This document shows positions 46,521 through 56,882 of a stretch of DNA of 64,000 nucleotides, in pieces. The notes under the pieces are model-generated. The model searched no databases. It was not told the DNA's origin and saw only the letters and a program-made list of their open reading frames with translations. How positions within the stretch are numbered: the stretch's first letter is position 1; each line of letters opens with the position of its first letter. Position numbers and translations under genes: made by a program. The stretch comes from Amyloporia xantha (Eukaryota > Basidiomycota > Agaricomycetes > Polyporales > Adustoporiaceae), in assembly GCA_036971615.1 (NCBI GenBank), contig JAYKKR010000011.1, positions 124,001 through 188,000 of the forward strand, written 5' to 3'.

Positions 46521-49500
46521 GGTGTTCGCTACGGTACAAGACTCGAGAAGCATACGACGCGGGGAGTTGAGTATGTATTCAGGGACAATCGCGAAGGGGA
46601 GCGAACTCCTAGCCGATCACCCTCGAAATCTCCAAGAAAAACGCCAACTCGAGCGAACACCGCGATGCCGTCACCGGATGATATCCGCGAAGATCCGCCC
46701 ATTGAAATGCCCCCTGCGGCATAAGGTAAAACTGCTTTGAATGGTTGTCGAGCGGGATTGCTGATGGCGAGATGTGTCACAGGGCCAGAATGACTTTATG
46801 CGAGACTGGCTTCCCCACCGCGAGGCTTATCTCGCCTGCCTGTTGGAGCGAGAAGCACCGCCACTGAACAGACAATGTACTAGATGCCATTCCGCGGAAG
46901 GTGATTGGCGCTGCCTTGAGTGCTACGGATGCCCCGTGACATGTCAAGAGTGCTGTCAGATCTCGCACAGTACGATGCCACTCCACCGTGTCGAAAAGTG
47001 GAGCGGCGATTTCTTCTCGCCCGCATGGCTGAATGACGCGGGCGTGCGTATCTGGTTGGGCCATCAGGGCAAGCAATGCGCGCAGGCTGCGGAAACAGAG
47101 TCGCGCGAGCACGCGAGTCCTGAGCTTGAAGTCCGCGACCGGCCTGAGTCCCCTGTCGCGCCGCGACCCGTATTTACACCTGCATTCGCGCGCGACGGAA
47201 ATCGTGGTTGTTGTGGATGTCACTGGCGTGCACGAGATCGGAGTCGGGTGGTGCTCTTGTCCGAATGCAACTAGCCCGGACAAACAACTGCTCGCAATGG
47301 GCCTTTACCCGGGGAGTACATTGCGCCCAAGAACCGCGTTCACGTTCAGAGTCCTGGACGACTTCCTGCTAACCAACAAAGAGTGCAAGACCTCCGCGAT
47401 GAGCTACTATAGTAAACTCACGCGCGTAACGAACAATGCATTTCCGGATAGGGTACCGGTCGGTCCTTTGTCCTCTCGCACATCCATTCGCACTGATGTT
47501 CTTGAATAGGACCGCTACCGCGAGCTACTGCGACTTTCGCGACAATGGCGGAACCTCAAGTATCGTAAATGGCACGGATATGGCCATTCAGTGACAGCGC
47601 CCATACCACCAGGCGGGCTGGCCATCTTCTGCCCAACCTGTCCCCAACCGCGTGTCAACATACCAGATAACTATCGCGAGGACCCAGAGCAGTGAGTTTT
47701 CTGTTCCTCAACCGGATTCGGGACATAAACACCTCTTTGTCCAGGTGGAAGTACATGCGCTCTGTCGTCATGGATGGCAACTTCAGCGCGGAGCATTTGC
47801 GCATGAGAAACCCGAACGACGATGTGGCACTCAGCGATGGCCAAGGGTTCATGGTAGGCGAAAGGCTATACAAGGAGCACCTAAAGGTGGCCTTGGAGTT
47901 CAAAGAGGTCCGTCACAGACCTTGTCGCGGTGGAGATACGCTCACATTACGCGCGGCTGATGGCTATAGAAGTCCGATTGTCACGACCATCGCGCGGTCA
48001 ATCAGGCCAACGCAGATCGGCATAATCTGGAGGCTACAGGGATTGGCGCGGCGGCCTGCGCTCGCCATGGGTGCTTTGTTCCACATGCCGTGGTAGATTT
48101 TCAGAAAGGCGAACAGTAAGCACCGTCGCGACGGCTGCGCGACCGCGACTGATCATATTCAACTCACAGTCAAATGAATATGGACTATGCGCTGAACAGC
48201 GTCCTCGCGAGCCTCGGGGGATCAAAACACTCCTGGTAATGTACGACATTATGTGCCAGTACAGCAAGAGACTGCACATCCGATTCAGTGGAAATCCATA
48301 CCTAAAAATGCCCCCGGGGCTGACAATACGGAGCGGCATTGGACTGTTCCACGTTCATGGCCATCAAGATAGTTGCTTCCCTCGATACTCTCCCAACTTC
48401 ATTGAGGGCGCGGGGCAAATAGATGGCGAGGTAATTGAAACCTTATGGGCACCCCTCAACAACATATCAGGAAGCACCCGCGGGATGTCCACGGCGCATA
48501 GGAAGGAGGTCATTGACGACCATATGAACGACTCCAACTGGAAGAAGTTGACGGGCATGGGTGCGTATTTTGTCGAGAAGGGTGTCGCGGCGGTGACATT
48601 ATAGTGCACTCTAGGGAACTCACTTGTCCGAAAGTGGAAGAAGGCCGCGGCCGGACGACAGGAGAGCGCCGAGGTGCTGGCACAGATGGAGGCAACCGCG
48701 AGCGATGAGCAGCTTGAATCCTGGACCGCGCAGGAGACCCGCGCCATGGGGAACCGCGACCGCGACGTGAAAGAGATGGATGTGTATGACGTCCAGTTGA
48801 AGAAGGGCAAGTGCCATCACGTTTTGCTGCTTCCTCGACCACTAGTAATATTCCTCACAGCGCCAGGGAAAGTCGCGATCCAATTAGATCTCACCCGCGA
48901 GGAGACCAATGCCGGCCGCCGTCAAGGAGTGGCCCAATGGCTCGCGAATGGAATGAAGATCCAGGAGACACAGTAGGTCATATGCATTGAACGCCGGACA
49001 ACACGTTGATGCTTCACAAAACAGACTCAACATACGTGCGTTGAAGAAGAAGTTGGGCGTCATCCATTACTCGCAGATCAGCTGCAACTTGAAGAGAAGA
49101 GACAAAGGCTACAAAAGCGAATCGACACCTTTCAGGCATTGACATCGACATTTCTGCCTGGCCTGGACGATGAAGACGCCGATTGTCTTCGTGCACCGTA
49201 TGATGGTGCAGAGTGGGTGGACCTTGAAGAGGAGATAAATCCCTGGACGAGATGGGTGAAGTCGAGAACGAGGCGCGATTTGAACCTGAGGAGGCCGCGC
49301 TCTGGCTGCCGTCTGAGTTAGGTAACGATGTGATGCATCGCCATGATCTCGGTGAGGTCGCGGAGGAGGAGCTGCGTCTCCGCGAAGGCCAAGCAAATGA
49401 TGCGCTCCACCTGATTCGTCTCGCGATTGGCTTCCGCTCTGTACTCTACCGTACTGGAGTGAGAGCCGCGACGAGCCAACGTCTGAAGTTGCGCTCTTGG

Positions 49501-50043
49501 GATGATGTCGCGGTGGTGAACAAAACAGTGAATGAGAACGCGCGGATATACACCCAGGCGCGGCGCGCGATGGAAGGTCTTGGAGCAAGTCCCGCGACAC
49601 TGCAGAAGTATCAGCGCTTGGTCCGCGAAAATCTCAGATCCATCACAGCACTCATGGATAATTCCCTTCGCGGAACCCGCAACACTGGTCTCTCCTGGAT
49701 TTGGACAGTAGACTTGCATGGAGATGGTGCACACTCAAATTGGATGGCAGAGTGTAAGTCTGACATTTAATTCCGATGACTCTTGCTAACCTCACAATCA
49801 GTGCACCGAGTGAATTGGCTGAGAGCACGCGCGCGCCGCGACAGATGGCAAGAGGAGTACACCATTCTGGTCGCGGAGATGGGGTGGACAGAAGTCAGCT
49901 TCCGTAAACGCGCGCATGCATGGTGGTCGCGCGGAAACGTCCCGTACATTGGCCCGGGCCACAAGTGCTATGCCCTGCGACAAGCCGCGATGTACAATTC
50001 CTTGGGAGACGCGCTCAGTGCGCTTTGTGCGACATGTAAATAG
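46479..50043 (+). CDS. KDZ transposase with CxC2 cysteine cluster
   Basis: N-terminal basic leader MKPRPRGTIITVGRGVRYG. The CxC2 cluster is next (CTRCHSAEGDWRCLECYGC, CQECCQISH, then IWLGHQGKQC). The KDZ core follows: VVDVTGVHEIGVGWCSC, PRTAFTFRVLDDFLLTNKE, the first catalytic Asp in RSVVMDGNFSAEHLR, RHGCFVPHAVVDFQKGE, the second in LLVMYDIMCQYSKRLHIR, then HGHQDSCFPRYSPNFIEGAG and the Glu in GEVIETLWAPLNNISGSTRG. A MSTAHRKEVIDDHMNDSNW helix and a long coiled-coil tail follow, ending ALRQAAMYNSLGDAL and a stop at 50043. Introns are 46736-46782, 47453-47509, 47692-47744, 47908-47969, 48116-48169, 48561-48614, a GC-AG intron near 48810-48859, and more. One-base frame breaks lie near 47195, 48222 (a G5 run), 49055 and 49243, and exon 1 ends in a TAA before its donor. 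It is therefore dead as written, or the assembly has indels. The enzyme would move DNA-type KDZ elements. Confidence 0.93.
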
Positions 50044-50123
50044 TAATGTATCACGCTGGTTTTATTCCCGAAGTAAGAGTTTACATTGGCACTGTGACAT
50101 CCCCTAACGGCCCAATTTATACT
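50044..50123. terminator. 80 bp convergent gap between KDZ and TET genes
   Basis: The stop codons of the transposase (+) and the dioxygenase (-) face each other only 80 bp apart. The two transcripts must share or overlap their 3' ends here. No distinct polyadenylation signal is recognisable. Confidence 0.4.
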
Positions 50124-51380
50124 CTATTTGTAGTACGATGTTTCCATCCAATGAGGTGCAGCCACTCCCATTGCGGTGTGGATAGCGTCTCGCATGAAAT
50201 ATGCATAACATACGCGATCCCCTTGACACGGCGGAACAGCATGCCGCAGCACCTTGCCACATAGCGCAATCACAGATCCCGGTGGGTAATGGACTGTCAG
50301 TCCAGGTCCGTCCATCTCGAAATGGAGGTCGCGGTAGGAGCCGAATGTCGCGAGGAGGTCATACCACGGCTTCCTCGAGTTGCTGTCGCGGTGGCGCGGT
50401 GTCTCGCGGTTGGATATTATCTGGACCGCGTTGAACGGTGTCGCCCATCCCTGCATGCTGTCCCTCAACGATGGGTCCTGCATCCAATCTACGCATGGTT
50501 TCGCGACCCGCCGCGTATAATGCGGGATGAACTACTGCTAGGACCGCAGATAGGATAGCGGAAGTCTCCGCGATCGCAGCCATCCATTGCCGCCCGCTCA
50601 CCAAGTTGGCGCCTTGCAGACTCGCGGATGCATTGAGCGCATGTGGAGGCCCCTGCAAATAATGTTTATTCCATTATTTCCTCCTGGCAGACATCATCAA
50701 CTCACTACATGACCCTGCTGATACCATGCCGGGGATATATTCACACATCCTGGTGGTATTGAACATGTGGCTGGGTCGCGGAAAAGACTTCCCATCTGAC
50801 GCCAACCCTTGGCATTTGCTCGCGGCCCACTATGCCTGAGCTGCTGAGTTAGAACTCCTGTCGCGATGTCCATTTCACTCTGACCTCGATGTGTCAGTTT
50901 AGTGTATCCACACAAGAGGTCTACCAAGTGAATACCTGACGTTGCGGTGATAATAAAGCGGGAAGGAACCAACCGATGATGCGGTCATGCGCGTCGGTCA
51001 GAATCGACGGCTGGTTAATACACATAACCTTGTCTGGAAGTATGCGCGCCCACTTTGCTTTCAACGCGTCTTCCAGCTTGGTGTTCTGGCCGTTCGCTTG
51101 CAACCCTAAAGCATCCGAGTATCTGTCAACATCCCAAGGGATGCGAACTGGCCAGACATGAGCAAAGATTTACACTCCGAAGCAGAATTGTTACGAAACC
51201 ACGATGAAGGAATGCGCGCGCCAGTTGGTCGGCAATCGCGCTGCATTCGCCGACAAGATACGTGCTAATATTCAACGCCACAGGAGGTGGCGGTGCCACA
51301 CCGACATCGTGTCTCAGCAGGTGCAGTCTTCTACGGAACATGACTTGCATGAAAGCCGCAAGCTCGTCCGTCAAATCCAT
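50124..51380 (-). CDS. TET/JBP-type 2-oxoglutarate/Fe(II) DNA dioxygenase
   Basis: The family oxidises 5-methylcytosine or thymine in DNA. ATG 51380 starts MDLTDELAAFMQVMF. Several short introns separate exons with KLEDALKAKWARILPDK, ATCSIPPGCVNISPAWY, and HALNASASLQGANLVSGRQW. The catalytic core is WATPFNAVQIISNRE, then HRDSNSRKPWYDLLATFGSY with the iron-binding H-x-D. LTVHYPPGSVIALCGKVLRH follows with the distal iron-binding His, and GDRVCYAYFMRD with the arginine expected to hold 2-oxoglutarate. The protein ends WMETSYYK at 50124. All active-site residues are present. One frame break is seen, at a CC pair near 50484 between TMRRL and MQDPSLRDS. The junction of the first two exons is also unsettled. 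The gene is convergent with the KDZ transposase, the partnership reported for basidiomycete KDZ transposons and TET/JBP genes. Confidence 0.85.
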
Positions 51381-51830
51381 GTTTGCTAACTGTAAACTGC
51401 TCGCGGACCTTCAGGACACCGGTCGCGGTTGTGTCTCGATGCTCACCCAAATTCCTTCCGTGCGTGATATCGCGCGCAAGCTTTGTAGCGTCCCCGCCCA
51501 AGTTCGCAGAACAACTAGGACATCGGGACCACGCGGTTCCAGCATGTATGTCCTCATGACGACCACATCCCTGTTTAGATCTCATATTGGACCCGGCGCG
51601 GATGTCCGGAACTCAGCGATTCGGTGACCAATCATAGCGCAATGATATTAGGCCCCGCAGTTGGATGTGACTGTCGCGGTCAGTCGACATGAAACTGCAA
51701 TCCGCTTTGGGACTGGTCGCGGTTCGTGAGTTGAGGAGCGCCTGGCAAAGCGCTTCCAATTCCACAACAGGAACTTGTCACTAAATTTCAACACTCATCT
51801 GCTCACGCGACAAACCATAAAACGAACAGT
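51381..51830. promoter_or_regulatory. Divergent intergenic region between the TET gene and Q
   Basis: About 450 bp lie between the starts of the dioxygenase (-) and gene Q (+). Minus-strand frames here do not continue the dioxygenase. Promoters for both genes are expected. No specific box is identified. Confidence 0.4.
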
Positions 51831-54800
51831 ATGAGTCTTAAAGGCATCCACACCAGCTCTTTAGGTGATGAGCTCGAGCTTTTCAAGCCTGCGGACAGGA
51901 ACGCGCGCAAAAACATCATCGACACGACCTTGATAAAATTACAGGGAGAGCATGCGACTCTTGCAAAGCAGGACAAAGGTCAGTGATGTCAGTTATAGTG
52001 GATAATCTTCTTTACACTTTGTACACTTTTTTGTCTAATCTACCCCATACCTGAGTGCTTCACACTCTTTAATCCTCTGGATTATCCCAAGATTTCCCCC
52101 ACTGTCAGGCTACCTTCATTATGCAGGATCATCCAGAGGATAAGCCTGAGAATAATCCAGAAGATTATCTAGAAGATAATCCAGAGGATTATCCAGGAAA
52201 AGAAATCAATTATGACACCAGCAGGGATTGAACCCCAGAATTCCCACATTTCCATAATAGGCAAGTAGACAGGCAACCTTACCACTACACCATAAGTCCT
52301 TGTATATAGGTCTAAGGTTTAGTCAATATATACTATAGTCTCCCCAAGGGATGCTATATATCTGGACTTCAACAAATTTTGACTTATTGGCTGTTTCTGT
52401 ATTGAGCCATATACAGCTAGATTGTGCCTGGATTAAGCTAAGTCAAGAAGCTGGATTAGCTCTTCTTCTATAAAATCTAATCCAGCTGTATATGGCTCAA
52501 TACAGAAACAGCCAATAAGTCAAAATTTGTTGAAGTCCAGATATATAGCATCCCTTGGGGAGACTATAGTATATATTGACTAAACCTTAGACCTATATAC
52601 AAGGACTTATGGTGTAGTGGTAAGGTTGCCTGTCTACTTGCCTATTATGGAAATGTGGGAATTCTGGGGTTCAATCCCTGCTGGTGTCATAATTGATTTC
52701 TTTTCCTGGATAATCCTCTGGATTATCTTCTAGATAATCTTCTGGATTATTCTCAGGCTTATCCTCTGGATGATCCTGCATAATGAAGGTAGCCTGACAG
52801 TGGGGGAAATCTTGGGATAATCCAGAGGATTAAAGAGTGTGAAGCACTCAGGTATGGGGTAGATTAGACAAAAAAGTGTACAAAGTGTAAAGAAGATTAT
52901 CCACTATAAATGACAAAGATGCAAAGGTGGCTTACGACGTGTATGTTGGCTGCAATTCTCTGCGCAACGAAGGCTGACAATAGGGTAGCAACTCTCGGCA
53001 TGGTTTCGCAACGGTGCTCGAGGCAGCGGGCGAAAGAAGCCAATGAGATGGGGGCGGAAAAGATCAGGCCCTGAGCAATTCGGGCTTGAGAACAGAGAAC
53101 TCGTTAAGGCGGCTTCGAAGGAGATCACGAATGGAGACGGTATAGGCAACAAGAATATCGGCGCGTGGCCAGCCGCGCAAGCTCGGCTTTGGAAGGCACT
53201 CAGCGCAGATGAGCAAGCTGGATATATCGCGAGGGCGAATGCCCCGTCTGAGGCCAAGCGGCCTGCAAGCTTGCCGTCGCGGAAGTATGTGCCTCTCCGT
53301 TTCGGTCGCGCGCGTCGGAGCTAAAAGTTGTATAGAGTCATTCAAAGGAAACTGGTGCAGCGCCTCAAAGCATTTACGACTCAAATCTATTGTGACTACG
53401 GTGTACGAATGGTCACGTTTTCCGCGGTTCAAGTGGGACCTGAGGAAATCTTGGTGGATACGTGAGGTTGTACTTTGGCGCGACAATTTAATACTGACAT
53501 GCATAACAGGCACGATTACAATAAAGATTTAGAAGGGGCACCCCCATTCACAGACATGCCTAACTGGGATGAAGACACACAAACCCAATTCGGATTATAC
53601 AGTCGCAATGTGTTCCTGGATGGAGTGGTAGCAGATCAGTCACAAAGTGCAGCCATGAGGAAGGTGCGAATAAGGGAAGCCATGGACGTGGATGCGGAAG
53701 GCCTTCCGCTGATTCCAGTGCCAAAGGCAGATGAAGGCCGCGAGAAGCTGGACGACTTGAAAGCCATGCTCCGCGAGTTCCTGAACATTCATTTTCGTGA
53801 GCTCGTATTTCCGCTTGCACACGTGGTCTCTAACGTTTTGGCAGAGGCCGCGACCGGCAACGCAAAAGCCCGCGCGCCGTGGACCCATATCACGCAGAAT
53901 CCGTCGCTTTATTTCGAAGACGAAATGACGCCGGACGGGATGGGTCTGCGCGATCCTTCGCACATGACGGATGGACCCCTCCAGGAGCTTGCTACAATAC
54001 TGGCGCGACCGACAAGTAACCAACGGCGGCCACTCTCCCTTCCGGTTCAAGGCGTATATGGTCAAGCGCGATGATGCCGGCGATGCGATAATGGCGCGGG
54101 CCGAATACAGCGAGGCCTATATCGAGGAGCGGAAGAAGCCCGCGCGAAAGCATAAAAAGAACAAAGGGAAGGCGAGCAAGAAGGCGCGAGGAAAGCGCCC
54201 TGCCCGCGCAGTCCCCGGACGCGGTCGTGATGATGACTCTGAAGATGATGAGGTTGATCGCGACTTTGGAGACGAGAGCGACGATGCCTCCGGTGATGAG
54301 AATGACCCCCTACTCATTTGCGAGAAGCCAACAAACTGGGCTTTGAAATCGCGGACACGTCGAGACAAGTTCCTCATGGCAATTGGAACGGGCGAGGTCT
54401 ATTTTGAAGTGGTTCACAATTTGCAGAACTTTATGGTGAGTGGCGCGCGGTCTCATATCATACCGCGACTAACCCTGAATCTGCAGCGCGGCACTAAACC
54501 TGTTCCCCAGCCACTGTGCCAACAGGGCTGGACGTCTTGGGAGTATACGGAAAGATACCTCCCGCCGCATGTGCACAGTGATCCGAATGGGCTCGACGAG
54601 ATCCTCCAATGGATGGATGATGCACCTTATCTGGATGAAGAAGGTAACCTCCCGCGCGATAGCGCCGGGTACAGCGATCATTGAGCAGTTCATTCTCATC
54701 GCGGGACTAATCACGCGCGAGTTTGACGTTGTTCAATTTGGGTGGGAGGAAGAGGAGGACGCCGCACAGTCAGGCATTCCTGCACATGTCGTCGGCACAC

Positions 54801-56491
54801 AGATCGACTTTATGGACGTGGTCAATCGAATCGACCCAATGCTGAGGCTCCTCTGTGACGTAATGAGGGAGTCGGAGGCGCAGGCAGCTGCCCTGCCCGC
54901 GGCACACACGCTCACCACTGGTGGAGAATCATCGCGGTCCAATACGGTGCAACCGCCATCACCTAACATTTCGAGCGGTGACAAAGGTGGCAAATCTCAG
55001 GATGCAAGGTTCACAGATTCAGGAGCTACTGAAGAGCCTACCGCGGGATCCTCCACACAGCGCGAGCACCTTCACCATGAAGGAAAGTTGGGTCGCGAGG
55101 ACGCGCGACAGTCCTTCTCCGCGCGACAGTCCTGGAGACCGCGATCAAGGGGAAGGCAGCCTCGAAGATGCCGATGACGATTCCAAGTTGAGACAGCTCA
55201 ATGAACACCTAGCAGCGACACAGAGGGCGCTAGATGCTATGAAGAAGTCGAAAGAGACGGCCAAGGCTGCCGTTCGAGCAAAACCTCCACCTGTTGCGAA
55301 GAAACAGCTCGCGCGTGTAGATCCGGACAACGCGCAAGGGATTCAGGAGGCCCGTGCCTCGAATATAAAAGGACAACCAGAGCGGGACAGAGCGGGAGGA
55401 ACTGGCTATAATGAAAGAGAAGGAAAGGTTACAAAGGGAGGCCGAAGACGACCGGGCATGGGCGGAGGGATTAGCGCGAGAGGCGGCCAAAAAGGAGCGC
55501 GCTGCTGCACACCAGAAGAAGGTCGCGTCCCGCGCGTTGAAAGAGCAAGAGATGGATAAGCAAACAAAACAAAAGGCTGTCGACCACATCGCGCGGATCA
55601 ATTTGGATCGTCAAGCCATGAAGGAGAAAGCCATTGAGGACAAGCGGGCGCGCGTGGCCCTCGCGCAGGCGGGCCCTTCGCGACCCCCTCAAGAAGCAGC
55701 GGTGCCAGGGGCAGGTGGGCAACTGAATGCAGACTCCAATGCCATGGTTCCGACCAAGCGGACTGCAGCTCAGGGCCCTGGAGAAGCGCGGCTCGCCTTG
55801 CTTAACAAAGTGCGAGACCGTCTTGGGAGCCAGCCGCCTGTCGCGGCAACCATAAAGCCCACCACCCAAACTGCACCGCCCGCGCTGGGAGGAATGGAGT
55901 GGCGTACAGCTGTCGCGGGGCCAAGTGTGGCGCGGCCCGCGTCCTCAGCCGCGACCGCGATATCAAGGGGCCAGCCACGAGAATACTGCTGGCCCGTCAT
56001 CCATGTATGTTGATAGAACTCACGGTTCAAGCGACAAGGACAGTACCAAATCCGACGAGGATGGGTCACCTTCGCGACCTGCTCCCGGCGCATGGACGAG
56101 GGCCAAGGCGCAGAAAGAAAAGCAGGCCATGCTTCAAGCGCCTACAGGAGGATCCGTGTCAGATGCGATAGGACAGCCGCGTGCGACACGCGCAACGACG
56201 CGGAAACAGGATAAGACTGGGAAAGGTGATGCAAGGCCAGATAGCCAAGACGGTCAGGTGAAATCCAATGCAAGTCCTGCCAAGCGCGTGCCCGCGCAAG
56301 CACGCGCGCGTGCTACGGTTCGCGCCACCGGCCGCGCGAGAGGTCGCGGTCGCGGTGCCGGGGGCAGAACGCCTGCTTTGCCCGCTCTCGAGGAGGAGGA
56401 TGAGGAGGACGAGGGGAAAGATTCAGAGGAAGATGATAATCCTCGTCCTAGGAAAGTGGCCAAACGTGGCCATGGACAAAGAAGAAGATGA
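51831..56491 (+). CDS. Q: large charged, probably nuclear protein of unknown function
   Basis: Exon 1 (51831-51978) starts MSLKGIHTSSLGDELELFKP and ends at a GTCAGT donor beside the SINE foldback. The gene resumes near 53022 with RSGPEQFGLENRELVKAASK and an HMG-like helix (ARLWKALSADEQAGYIARA). A conserved block follows: FTDMPNWDEDTQTQFGLYSR, DDLKAMLREFLNIHFRELVF, YWRDRQVTNGGHSPFRFKAY. Next come basic and acidic runs (RKKPARKHKKNKGKASKKA, DEVDRDFGDESDDASGDEN), then PTNWALKSRTRRDKF and WEYTERYLPPHVH. The second half is low-complexity coiled coil (KERLQREAEDDRAWAEGL) and a Gly/Arg/Ala-rich tail with EEEDEEDEGKDSEED and KVAKRGHGQRRR, stop at 56491. Nuclear targeting is inferred. I recognise the general agaricomycete family but not its function. 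A one-base break near 53985 separates LQELAT from LLQYWRDRQ. Exon borders are approximate. Confidence 0.6.
52218..52304 (-). ncRNA. tRNA-like Pol III head of the minus-oriented SINE copy
   Basis: This is the mirror copy of the tRNA-like head, with boxes at 52282-52292 (A) and 52225-52233 (B) on the minus strand. The two heads would transcribe toward each other's outer flanks and yield complementary RNA. Confidence 0.7.
52604..52690 (+). ncRNA. tRNA-like Pol III head of the plus-oriented SINE copy
   Basis: A and B boxes match the consensus TRGYNNARNGG and GWTCRANNC at tRNA-like spacing (about 48 bp between them). The T arm is readable, but the anticodon arm does not fold convincingly, so this is a SINE head and not a functional tRNA gene. 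Confidence 0.7.
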
Positions 56492-56882
56492 GGCCTGTGA
56501 TACCCATGCAAGGCGCAGCGGCGTCACGCGGTCGCGGTTGTCCAGTGTCAGTTGCTGAGTCGCGGTTATTTAGTGGCGATTGTTGAGTCGCGGACGAGTT
56601 TTGACCAGATATCTTAGAAGGCACCCGATAAGTATTGCCTGTGGCGTCTGCTGTCTTATTTGTGATGTTCCACCTAATGGGCAATCTAATGCATTGTAAT
56701 TCCAGACCTGTACAGACTTGTGTTAATCAGAGACTATTGCTCCACTCTTTCACAACTTGAGTCGCGCGCAGAAATTGGACTGGAATTATAATCATTTATA
56801 TAGTAGTTTTTGGGACTGTTGAAGTCCCATGCGCTCGCGAGACTATGGTATGTACATCTAAATATTCGTCGTAAAAAGAAAT
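56492..56882. other. Convergent spacer between Q and P2
   Basis: No gene is seen. A short imperfect repeat GTTGCTGAGTCGCGG / TTGTTGAGTCGCGG occurs at about 56551-56595. The P2 frame can stay open to 56734 in another register, but similarity to P1 ends earlier. Confidence 0.4.

Larger units (their letters stand above)
51993..52909. mobile_element. Foldback pair of tRNA-derived SINE copies
   Basis: The first arm (51993 to about 52428) and the second (about 52478 to 52909) are nearly perfect inverted copies around a loop of about 50 bp. The outer ends read TTATAGTGGATAATCTTC and its complement. Each arm contains a Pol III-type internal promoter. In the plus-oriented arm the A box is TGGTGTAGTGG (52610-52620) and the B box GTTCAATCC (52669-52677). 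In the minus-oriented arm they lie at 52282-52292 and 52225-52233. Repeated GGATAATCCTCTGGATTATC blocks follow. The tRNA-like head plus unrelated body is the structure of a SINE. A direct repeat GACAAAG lies outside the pair at 51972-51978 and 52912-52918. Confidence 0.9.

Noticed and set aside
47908..47969. A frameshift in the KDZ gene between EFKE and KSDC
   Set aside because: A GTCCGT..CTATAG intron of 62 nt joins the two in phase, so no mutation is needed.
52604..52690. A functional tRNA gene
   Set aside because: A and B boxes are good, but the anticodon arm does not fold and the sequence continues into a SINE body present in inverted duplicate.
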